A stretch of DNA of 38,632 nucleotides from Avoscillospira sp045530865 (GTDB lineage Bacteria; Bacillota; Clostridia; Oscillospirales; Oscillospiraceae): assembly GCA_045530865.1 (NCBI GenBank), contig JAZSCX010000061.1:1-38632 (forward strand), in the 5' to 3' direction. Both the position numbers and the translations under genes were made by a program. Position 1 is the stretch's first letter, and every line of letters starts with the position of its first letter. The notes beneath the pieces were generated by a model, which saw nothing but the letters and a program-made list of their open reading frames with translations, had not been told where the DNA came from and did no database searches. Of the stretch, positions 7,626 to 15,074 are shown in pieces.

Positions 7626-8372
7626 ATGGGCGTTACAATGTTACTTTTGGGCGTTTACGGTATGGAAATGGTCGAGTGCGGCGGCGCTCTGGCCCTGAAC
7701 GTCAAGAACGGCGGCCGGTCCTTTGCATCCATCATGCTGGCAGGCGAGCAGACCAAGAAGGATGTTGCCAAGGCCGCGGAGGTTTTGGGCGTTGAGAAGG
7801 TTTTCTTCGGTGATTTCGTCTCCGGCGAAGTGGATTTCGACCGTGCAAGCAAGATTAAGCTGGTTCGCGTGATCCGCGAAGTCAAGCCAGACATCATCAT
7901 TACGCAGGATCCCGAACACTGCCAGATCGATCTGGATCCCGACCGCCGTCCCGCTATGATTCTGCTGCGGGAAGCCATTGCACTGGCATCCCGCAACTGG
8001 GCACTGGATGAGACTCCCGGTCTGGAGCCCCATTCCATCCCCACCATCTACTACATGAGCCCCCTGAACCCCAACTGCATCCTGAACGTTGCCTCTGTGT
8101 GGAAGCAGAAGGAAGGCGGCATGGACGTTCTGGAATCCCAGATGAACTTCTCCGGCCACCACTACGAGAGAACGCTGGCTCCCGAAGAGCTGGAAGTCAT
8201 CTGCCCGGGCTTCGCGGAACTGCCCACCTACTACGAAAAGGGCCGCAAGGTCCACGCAGCCATTGACCGTGCTCTGCACATGTATCACGGTATCTGCGGT
8301 CACGGCAGCTATGCTCTGGCTGAGCATTACCGCCGTGAAGGCCAGTTTGAATTTATGGAGCTGCCCCTGTAA
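7626..8372 (+). CDS. PIG-L-like deacetylase-family protein lacking the usual metal motif
   Basis: This 248-residue protein resembles the PIG-L/LmbE fold: a hydrophobic first strand followed by CGGALALNVKNGG, then KPDIIITQDPEH. PIG-L enzymes are zinc-dependent N-deacetylases, usually acting on GlcNAc-linked substrates, with an (A)HPDD motif just before the CGG. Here that place reads GVYGMEMVE, with the expected His and Asp absent, so catalysis would need other residues or be lost. The start is not strongly supported: only AAAGG about 12 bases upstream is seen. It leads a run with an oligopeptide-type ABC importer, which suggests a joint role with imported glycopeptide or oligosaccharide, or a purely regulatory role. 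Confidence 0.65.
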   Translation: MGVTMLLLGVYGMEMVECGGALALNVKNGGRSFASIMLAGEQTKKDVAKAAEVLGVEKVFFGDFVSGEVDFDRASKIKLVRVIREVKPDIIITQDPEHCQIDLDPDRRPAMILLREAIALASRNWALDETPGLEPHSIPTIYYMSPLNPNCILNVASVWKQKEGGMDVLESQMNFSGHHYERTLAPEELEVICPGFAELPTYYEKGRKVHAAIDRALHMYHGICGHGSYALAEHYRREGQFEFMELPL

Positions 8373-8427
8373 GCTCCTCTGGATGACACATGCGGCTGCC
8401 ACAGAATCTCTTTAGGAGGTATAAGGA

Positions 8428-10158
8428 ATGAAGAAACTCGCATGCGCCCTGTTGATCGTACTGCTGCTGGTCAGCATGACGGTCCCGGCCATGGCAGCCG
8501 GCACAGAGAAGGTTGATCAGTTGAATGTGGCCCTGAATAAGAGTGAGGGCTTCCTGAACCCCTACACTTACTCTTCCGAAACCGGCTACTGGATGACCCA
8601 TCTGGTGTATGACTCCCTGTTCATTCTGGACGAGCACCTGAACATCACTCCATGGCTGGTCGAAGAGTATGCGTACGATGAGGCAACTCTGACTTATACC
8701 TTCAAGCTGCACGATGGCGTCACCTTCCACGATGGCGAAAAGCTGACTGCTGATGACGTCAAGTTCACCTACGACTATCTGGTCGCTCATCCCAAGTCCC
8801 GCTTCTCTCAGCCTGCCGCTGTGATCTCCGAGATCGTTGTCGTGGACGAACTGACCCTGACCATGACCCTGAGCGCTCCTTCCGCTGACTTTCTGGACAA
8901 GCCCCTGTGCGAAATGGCCATTCTGCCCGAGCACATCTGGTCCAAGGTCGAGGATCCCGACTCCTGCGACAACAACATCGGCTCCGGTGTGTTCAAGGTT
9001 ACCGAGATGGTTGACGGCGAATACTACATTCTGGAAAAGAACGAGAATTACTGGAACGGCACCGTTGCGGTGGACATGCTGTACCTGCCCATCATCGCCG
9101 ATGCTTCCACCCGTCAGACTGCTCTGCTGACCGGTGAGCTGGACGCCACCACTGCCAATCTGAGCGCCGAAGTTATCGAGCAGTTCACCTCCAGCGGCAA
9201 GTTCGACATCTATCAGGGCGCCGGCTTCCCCTCCACCATGATGTACTTCAACTGCGATCGCGCTCCTTTTGATAACATCGAATTCCGTAAGGCTCTGTCC
9301 CTGGCCATTGACCGTCAGGACATCGTGGACACCGTTATGCTGGGTTACGCAACTCCCGGTACCAACAGCCACGTCCACCCCGCCAAGAGCTACTATGATG
9401 CATCCGTGGAAGAGCCTGGGTTCGATCTGGCCGCCGCTGCTTCCATTCTGGATGATCTGGGCTACGTTGACAACGACGGCGACGGCATCCGCGAAATGGA
9501 TGGCAAGAACCTGAACTTCACCATCTATGTTTACGCAAACAACACCGCCAGAATCCGTATCGCTGAGCTGATGAAGGCCTGGTGGGCAGAGATCGGCATC
9601 GGCCTGGGAATCTCCTCTCTGGATATGGACACCGTTGACAACATTGTTTGGCCCGGCTACGTTTCCGCCCATGATCTGGAATATGATCTGGTCATGTGGG
9701 GCTGGGGCGCCTCCACCATGAGCGCCGGCTATGCAAACCGTCTGTGGCACTCCGATCTGAAGATCGGCTCCTCCAACGTTGGCGCTTTCGGCGCCCCCGC
9801 GGTTGACGAAGTTCTGGAAAAGGTCGCTGCCGAAGTCGGCAATGATGCCCGCGACGAGCACATGAAGGATCTGCAGAAGGTTCTGGTCGAGAACTATCCC
9901 GCTTACGTGTTCTACTATGCCGATCTGGTCTATGCCTGCAGCCAGAAGTATGATGGCTGGGTATTCCAGGATGGCGCCGGTATCATGCATGTGAAGTCCT
10001 TCCTGCTGGATGGCGCCGAGGGCGAAAAGGCTCCTGATCTTGCTGACGAAGACGGCCATACCGCCCATAAGGACAACTGGCTCACTATTCTGATCCCCGC
10101 TGTCATTATCGTGGCAATCGTTGCATTCGTGCTCATCAGGAATAAGCGCAAAAAGTAA
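8428..10158 (+). CDS. Family 5 (Opp/Dpp/Nik-type) ABC transporter substrate-binding protein, membrane-anchored
   Basis: This 576-residue protein has a signal peptide ending VPAMAA, then a typical family-5 solute-binding domain (EYDEATLTYTFKLHDGV-like region, FHDGEKLTADDVKFTYDYL, KALSLAIDRQDIV). These proteins bind peptides, sugars or nickel complexes outside the membrane and deliver them to the permease pair. There is no lipobox cysteine. Instead the C-terminus has a hydrophobic helix (ILIPAVIIVAIVAFVLI) followed by RNKRKK, a stop-transfer anchor. Such C-terminal anchoring is less common than lipidation in Gram-positive bacteria. AGGAGG lies upstream of the ATG. It is the first importer gene of the operon. 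Confidence 0.93.
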   Translation: MKKLACALLIVLLLVSMTVPAMAAGTEKVDQLNVALNKSEGFLNPYTYSSETGYWMTHLVYDSLFILDEHLNITPWLVEEYAYDEATLTYTFKLHDGVTFHDGEKLTADDVKFTYDYLVAHPKSRFSQPAAVISEIVVVDELTLTMTLSAPSADFLDKPLCEMAILPEHIWSKVEDPDSCDNNIGSGVFKVTEMVDGEYYILEKNENYWNGTVAVDMLYLPIIADASTRQTALLTGELDATTANLSAEVIEQFTSSGKFDIYQGAGFPSTMMYFNCDRAPFDNIEFRKALSLAIDRQDIVDTVMLGYATPGTNSHVHPAKSYYDASVEEPGFDLAAAASILDDLGYVDNDGDGIREMDGKNLNFTIYVYANNTARIRIAELMKAWWAEIGIGLGISSLDMDTVDNIVWPGYVSAHDLEYDLVMWGWGASTMSAGYANRLWHSDLKIGSSNVGAFGAPAVDEVLEKVAAEVGNDARDEHMKDLQKVLVENYPAYVFYYADLVYACSQKYDGWVFQDGAGIMHVKSFLLDGAEGEKAPDLADEDGHTAHKDNWLTILIPAVIIVAIVAFVLIRNKRKK

Positions 10159-10175
10159 TCAGCAAACCTTGTTAT

Positions 10176-10391
10176 GGGGCGAAGTCTTTCAAGACTTCGC
10201 CCTGAGACTGTCAAAGAACTACGAAAAAACTTCCGCGATAGAGCAGCGGGGGGTGTGTGCGGGGGGCAAAAAGCCCACCGCGCGTTCAATCAAACAGGTT
10301 TTTCAAACTTTTTAGAAAGTTTGAAAAACCGCACAGCGGGGCAAAAGACTTTTTGACACGCTGGGGGCGAAGTCTTTCAAGACTTCGCCCT
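10176..10391 (+). repeat. Hairpin-rich intergenic element bounded by two identical 28-nt palindromes
   Basis: An identical 28-base sequence occurs at 10176-10203 and 10364-10391. Each copy is itself a hairpin with GGGCGAAGTCTT and AAGACTTCGCCC arms around TC. Between them is a third hairpin, GGTTTTTCAAACTTT (10297-10311) with AAAGTTTGAAAAACC (10316-10330), and a GGGGGGCAAAAAGCCC stretch. No gene is present. It sits between the binding-protein and permease genes, so it may reduce read-through or protect the upstream mRNA. The architecture also fits a non-autonomous mobile repeat. Confidence 0.65.
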
Positions 10392-10414
10392 AATTTCGAA
10401 AGGGAGGCGAGAAA

Positions 10415-11380
10415 ATGGTTAAGTACTATGCCAAAAAAGTTTTGCAGTACGCCATTGTTCTCTTGGTGGCGATCACCCTGAATTTCCTGCTTCCGCGCAT
10501 CATGCCCGGTGATCCTATTAAGTACATGGTGGGCGAAGACTATGTCTATATGACCGTGGAAGAACGGGACGCACTGCGTGAAGAACACGGACTGGACGAT
10601 CCCTGGATCCAGCAGTACGGCCGATATTTGGGCGATCTCCTGAAGGGTGACCTGGGCTATTCCTACCAGAGTGGCCGGGATGTCAAAGATATGATCGGCG
10701 AAAAGATTCCCTGGACACTGCTGCTGTCCGGCATCAACCTGATACTGGTCACCGTTGTGGGTGTGGTATTGGGTACGATCGCCGCGTGGAAGCACGGCAG
10801 TAAAACGGATCTAATGCTGAATAACATCATGGCGTTCTTCAAATCCATGCCTTCCTTCTGGATCGGTATGATCCTCATCGCGATTTTCGGTGTTGCGCTG
10901 GGCTGGTTCCCTGTTTACGGCGCCGAAAGTGCCTATGCCAGACTGAAAGGCTGGGAGAAGATCGTGGATATTGCCCACCATCTGGTTCTGCCGGAGATCA
11001 CCCTGCTGATCCTGTCTGTCACCTCGATTTTTGTTACCATGCGTTTTTCCATGATCAACGTGCTGGGCGAGGACTACATCGTCATGGCCCGCATGAAAGG
11101 TCTGACCGAGACTGCCATCAAGTACAAGCACGGCATGAGAAACGCCCTGATCCCTGTCATCACCGTTGTGATGATGAACATGGGCTACATCCTTGGCGGT
11201 GCCACCGTCATTGAGACTGTCTTTGCCTATCCCGGCATGGGCCGTCTGCTGTATGATTCCGTCATCGGCCGCGACTATCCCCTGATTCAGGGCTGCTTCC
11301 TCATCAGCACCCTCTGCGTGGTCGCTGCCAACATTATCGCGGATTTCCTCTATCCGCTGATCGATCCGAAGGCGGTGTAA
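10415..11380 (+). CDS. ABC transporter permease, DppB/OppB type
   Basis: This is a 321-residue integral membrane permease. The N-terminus has the family signature of an initial helix followed by LPRIMPGDPIKYM and HGLDDPWIQQYGRYLGDLLKGDLGYSY. The cytoplasmic coupling loop (EAA-type) is seen as GEDYIVMARMKGLTE. It pairs with the second permease to form the membrane channel of the importer. GGGAGG lies seven bases before the ATG. Only four bases separate its stop from the next gene's start, indicating coupled expression. Confidence 0.96.
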   Translation: MVKYYAKKVLQYAIVLLVAITLNFLLPRIMPGDPIKYMVGEDYVYMTVEERDALREEHGLDDPWIQQYGRYLGDLLKGDLGYSYQSGRDVKDMIGEKIPWTLLLSGINLILVTVVGVVLGTIAAWKHGSKTDLMLNNIMAFFKSMPSFWIGMILIAIFGVALGWFPVYGAESAYARLKGWEKIVDIAHHLVLPEITLLILSVTSIFVTMRFSMINVLGEDYIVMARMKGLTETAIKYKHGMRNALIPVITVVMMNMGYILGGATVIETVFAYPGMGRLLYDSVIGRDYPLIQGCFLISTLCVVAANIIADFLYPLIDPKAV

Positions 11381-11384
11381 ACAA

Positions 11385-12239
11385 ATGGATAATCATGCGA
11401 GTAAATGGAAACTGTTTTTCAACAGCAAGCTGGGTCTGATCGGCACCTGCCTGATCGTATTCTTTGTTTGCGTTGCCATTTGTGCGCCGTGGATCGCTCC
11501 CTTTGATCCCTTTGCCCGCGTGGATGCGCCTTTCCTGGCACCCTCCGCCGAGCATCTTCTGGGCACCAATGACATCGGTCAGGATATTTTCAGCGAACTG
11601 GTCTACGGTACCCGTATCTCCCTGCTCATGGGCGTGGTTTCCGCACTGGTGGCCACCTTTGTGGGCGCTGTGATCGGTATCTGTGCAGGCTATTTCGGCG
11701 GCCGTGTGGATGCTGTCCTCATGCGTATCGTCGATATCGCCCTGACCATCCCCATGCTGCCCCTGCAGATCGTTCTGGCAGCATTCCTCGGTTCCAGCTA
11801 CTGGAACATTATCCTGGTGATCGGCCTGCTGTCCTGGGCTTTTCCTGCCCGTGTTGTCCGTTCTCAGGTTCTTACCGTCAAAAATTGCGGCTATATTCAG
11901 GCTGTCCAGTGTCTGGGCGGCAAGCCGTTCTATATCATGGTCAAGCATGTTCTGCCTCAGACCATCTCTATCATCATTTCTCAGTTCATTCTGCTGTCCA
12001 GCCGCGCCATCCTTATGGAGACCTCTCTGAGCTTCCTGGGCCTTGGCGACGTGACCCAGAAGAGCTGGGGCATCATCCTGTACTATGCGCAGGCCAAGAG
12101 CGCCTTCCTCACCAACCGCTGGGTCTGGTGGATCCTGCCTCCCGGCCTGCTGATCACCCTGCTGGTCATTGCCTTCACCTATGTGGGCAATGCACTGGAA
12201 GATGTGATTAACCCCCGTTTGCGGAAGGAGGTACGATAA
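11385..12239 (+). CDS. ABC transporter permease, DppC/OppC type
   Basis: This 284-residue permease has the characteristic N-terminal OppC region with FDPFARVDAPFLAPSAEHLLGTNDIGQDIFSEL patterning and several membrane helices. The coupling loop is in the VVRSQVLTVKNCGYIQAVQ segment, and SRAILMETSLSFLGLG is the family hallmark near the C-terminus. It heterodimerises with the preceding permease. Its TAA stop overlaps the ATG of the following ATPase gene (TAATG). Confidence 0.96.
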   Translation: MDNHASKWKLFFNSKLGLIGTCLIVFFVCVAICAPWIAPFDPFARVDAPFLAPSAEHLLGTNDIGQDIFSELVYGTRISLLMGVVSALVATFVGAVIGICAGYFGGRVDAVLMRIVDIALTIPMLPLQIVLAAFLGSSYWNIILVIGLLSWAFPARVVRSQVLTVKNCGYIQAVQCLGGKPFYIMVKHVLPQTISIIISQFILLSSRAILMETSLSFLGLGDVTQKSWGIILYYAQAKSAFLTNRWVWWILPPGLLITLLVIAFTYVGNALEDVINPRLRKEVR

Positions 12240-13195
12240 TGGAAAGTCTGGTCGTAAAAGATCTGAAAACCTATTACCATACCTACAAGGGCTACAATCA
12301 CGCGGTGGACGGCGTCAGCTTCTCCCTGCAGAAGGGCGAGATCTTCGGCCTGATCGGTGAATCCGGCTGCGGCAAGTCCACCATCGGCAACTCTCTGATG
12401 AACATGATCCACTTCCCCGGTGAGATCGTGGGCGGCTCCGTGATGCTGGGCGAAAACGATCTGGTGCAGAAGTCCGGCGCCGAGCTGCGCAAGCTTCTGT
12501 GGAAGGAAATCGCCATGGTGCCCCAGAGCGCCATGAACGCCATGAACCCTTGCCACAAGGTGGGCAAGCAGATCATGGAAGCCATTGCCCTGCATATGCC
12601 CGAGCTGAGCAAGCAGCAGATTCACGAGAGAATGGAAGAGCTGCTGGTCAGTGTCGGCCTGAACAAGAAGTGGGCCGATGCATATCCCCATAAGCTTTCC
12701 GGCGGCATGAGACAGCGCGCCATCATTGCCATGGCGCTGGCCTGCAACCCCAAGGTCATCATCTCCGATGAGGCCACCACAGGTCTGGACGTTCTGATCG
12801 AGGCGCAGATTCTGGCCCTCTACCGGAAGATGGCGGAAGAGCTGGATATCAGCATCATCATCATTTCTCACGACCTGCACATGGTTTCCTCCGTGTGCGA
12901 CCGGATCGGTATTATGTATGGCGGTCATCTGGTGGAGACTCTGAACGCTTCCGACATCCGCGAGGCCCGTCACCCCTACACCAAGGCGCTGTTCGCCTCT
13001 CAGATCGATGCTTCCGATTTCGACCGCAAAGTGGAGCCCATCAACGGCTATGTGCCCAAGCTGGTAGATCCGGAGGATCAGTGCCGTTTCTTCTCCCGCT
13101 GCACCGAGCAGTGTGAGAAATGCAGCGGCTGTGCACCTGTTCTGAAGAATGTAACCCCCAATCATATGGTAGCCTGCTGGCGGGAGGATACATAA
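12239..13195 (+). CDS. ABC transporter ATP-binding protein, DppD/OppD type
   Basis: This 318-residue ATPase has Walker A GESGCGKST near residues 40-48, signature LSGGMRQRA and Walker B VIISDEATTGLD. A C-terminal oligopeptide-transporter domain contains clustered cysteines (CRFFSRCTEQCEKCSGC), which in this family can bind an iron-sulfur cluster. It energises import together with the next gene product. Starts and stops overlap with both neighbours (TAATG), so the four importer genes downstream of the repeat form one translational unit. Confidence 0.96.
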   Translation: MESLVVKDLKTYYHTYKGYNHAVDGVSFSLQKGEIFGLIGESGCGKSTIGNSLMNMIHFPGEIVGGSVMLGENDLVQKSGAELRKLLWKEIAMVPQSAMNAMNPCHKVGKQIMEAIALHMPELSKQQIHERMEELLVSVGLNKKWADAYPHKLSGGMRQRAIIAMALACNPKVIISDEATTGLDVLIEAQILALYRKMAEELDISIIIISHDLHMVSSVCDRIGIMYGGHLVETLNASDIREARHPYTKALFASQIDASDFDRKVEPINGYVPKLVDPEDQCRFFSRCTEQCEKCSGCAPVLKNVTPNHMVACWREDT

Positions 13196-14199
13196 TGGAA
13201 GAATTGCTGCGTCTTGAGCACGTTTACAAAAGCTTTGATACGAAAATGAGTCTGGTCGCCCGCCTGCAGGGCGCGCAGATGAAGGTCTACGCCGTTGACG
13301 ATGCCTGCTTCACCATTCACAAGGGTGAAACGCTGGGTATCATCGGCGAATCCGGCTGCGGCAAGTCCACCACAGCCAAGCTGATCCTCCGCCTGCTCCA
13401 GCCCGATACGGGAAAGATCTTCTTCAACGGAGAGGATACCACTAAGCTGAATTCCGAGCAGCTGGCCAGCTACCGTCGCGCTGTGCAGATCGTCTTTCAG
13501 GATCCCTACGAGTATCTGCACCCCAATATGAACGTGATCGATACCATTGCCGAGCCTCTGGTCATCAACAAGCTGGTCTCCTCCACCAGGGAAAAGGAAG
13601 AGATCGTCATGGCTATTCTGGAGCAGGTCGGTCTGCTGCCTGCCCACAGCTATCTGTATCGCTATCCCCATGAGATGAGCGGCGGTCAGCGGCAGCGTAT
13701 CGCCATCGCCCGTGCGCTGGTCATGAATCCCCAGCTGCTGGTGGCGGACGAGCCCACCTCCATGCTGGATGTTTCCGTCCGTGCGGGCATCCTGAATCTG
13801 CTGAAGGAAGCCAGCCGGAAAGGCCAGATGTCCATGGTGTTCATCACCCATGACATTATGACCGCCGGATATATGTGCGACCGGATTGCCGTCATGTACA
13901 AGGGTCGAATCGTGGAGATCGGCAAGGCCAAGGATATCATCTATCATCCCGCTCACCCCTACACCAAGGCTCTGGTCAGGGTTGCGCTGGATCTGAAGTC
14001 CTTCCTGAAGGAAAAAGACCACTTCATCAAGGATTCCGAGGTCAACAACTATATCCGGAACGGTTTCTGCGCATTCCACGACCGCTGCGTCCAGTGCGGT
14101 CCCGAATGTGAATGCGGACACGAGAAAGGAGAAAAGGTGCCCATGGTCAAGGTCGGCGACAAGCACTATGTTTCCTGCTGCCACTGCCACGAGGTCTGA
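13195..14199 (+). CDS. ABC transporter ATP-binding protein, DppF/OppF type
   Basis: This 334-residue ATPase has Walker A GESGCGKSTT near residue 51, Q-loop FQDPYEYLHP, signature MSGGQRQRIAIARAL and Walker B LLVADEPTSMLD. The C-terminal tail is unusually cysteine-rich (CAFHDRCVQCGPECECG and CCHCH), again suggesting metal or Fe-S binding. The ATG at 13195 overlaps the previous stop and is preceded by GGGAGG. It completes a two-ATPase, two-permease importer. Presence of two cysteine-rich ATPase tails beside metal-sensing genes makes a metal-chelate substrate possible but unproven. Confidence 0.95.
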   Translation: MEELLRLEHVYKSFDTKMSLVARLQGAQMKVYAVDDACFTIHKGETLGIIGESGCGKSTTAKLILRLLQPDTGKIFFNGEDTTKLNSEQLASYRRAVQIVFQDPYEYLHPNMNVIDTIAEPLVINKLVSSTREKEEIVMAILEQVGLLPAHSYLYRYPHEMSGGQRQRIAIARALVMNPQLLVADEPTSMLDVSVRAGILNLLKEASRKGQMSMVFITHDIMTAGYMCDRIAVMYKGRIVEIGKAKDIIYHPAHPYTKALVRVALDLKSFLKEKDHFIKDSEVNNYIRNGFCAFHDRCVQCGPECECGHEKGEKVPMVKVGDKHYVSCCHCHEV

Positions 14200-14300
14200 T
14201 TGCTGATCTGTTTACCGGTGCATAGCCGCTCATTTTTTATTTCTTTTCTCCCGGCCATGTTATAAATATCCGAGTGCACAGAAAAGCAATTTTCCGCGAT

Positions 14301-14331
14301 GGGCTGCAGGGATCCTGCAGCCCACCTTTTC
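14301..14331 (+). terminator. Terminator of the ABC importer operon
   Basis: GGGCTGCAGG (14301-14310) and CCTGCAGCCC (14314-14323) form a 10-bp stem with a three-base loop, followed by ACCTTTTCT. It lies about 100 bp after the last ABC gene and before the ECF sigma operon. Confidence 0.7.
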
Positions 14332-14513
14332 TATGATCGCTGATTCTGTCGCTAACATATCATCCATAATACGGGAGGAAATAGGAGAAAAGGGAAGCTT
14401 TCTTTCCCGGCAGGCCTGTGATAAAATAAAAAAGAAAAACATGGGAACCATACCGGAACAAATTCCGATTCTACAGATAGAAGCCTCTGTATCAGGCAGA
14501 AGGGGGGATGGAT

Positions 14514-15074
14514 ATGCACGATGAAGAGATCGTGGCCCTGTACTGGGCAAGAAACGAGGATGCTATCCGCGAGACGGCAAAAAAATTCGGGCCGTACCTG
14601 ACGAAAATAGCCAACAATATTCTGGCAGACCGTGAGGACAGCGAGGAATGCGTCAGCGATACCTACCTAAAAGCATGGAATGCCATGCCGGACAACCGGC
14701 CTTCGGTGCTCTCCGGATTTCTGAGCCGGATGGTGCGGCATTCGGCGCTGGATCTGTACCGGAAAAAGCACGCGGAAAAGCGCGCTGCATCGGAGTATGC
14801 CCTTTCCCTGACGGAGCTGGAGGAGCTGTTCGGCGGACAAACGGATGTGGAGCAGGAGGTGGATGCGGCAGTGCTGCGGGATTCAGTCAATTATTTTCTG
14901 CGGAGCCTTTCCCCTACGGCACGGCGGGCATTTATCGGCAGATACTACTTTTTCGACTCCATTCGACAGATTGCCGAGGACTGCGGCATTGCAGAGGGTA
15001 CGGCAAAAAGCTCCCTGTATCGTACCCGGCAGGCACTGCGGGAATATCTCATCAAGGAGGGATTCGAACTGTGA
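14514..15074 (+). CDS. ECF-type RNA polymerase sigma factor
   Basis: This 186-residue sigma factor has region 2 (ILADREDSEECVSDTYLKAWNAMP) and region 4 (SLSPTARRAFIGRYYFFDSIRQIAEDCGIAEGTAKSSLYRTR), the standard two-domain ECF layout. ECF sigmas redirect RNA polymerase in response to envelope signals and are held by an anti-sigma partner. ATG 14514 is chosen over ATG 14508 because AGGGGGG (14501-14507) leaves six bases before it but none before 14508. Its stop overlaps the GTG start of the next gene (GTGA), a typical sigma/anti-sigma coupling. Its promoter target is not identifiable with confidence. Confidence 0.92.
   Translation: MHDEEIVALYWARNEDAIRETAKKFGPYLTKIANNILADREDSEECVSDTYLKAWNAMPDNRPSVLSGFLSRMVRHSALDLYRKKHAEKRAASEYALSLTELEELFGGQTDVEQEVDAAVLRDSVNYFLRSLSPTARRAFIGRYYFFDSIRQIAEDCGIAEGTAKSSLYRTRQALREYLIKEGFEL

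Noticed and set aside
8353..10068. 571-residue minus-strand frame opposite the solute-binding protein
   Set aside because: Shadow frame with no domain or start signal; the plus-strand gene is certain.
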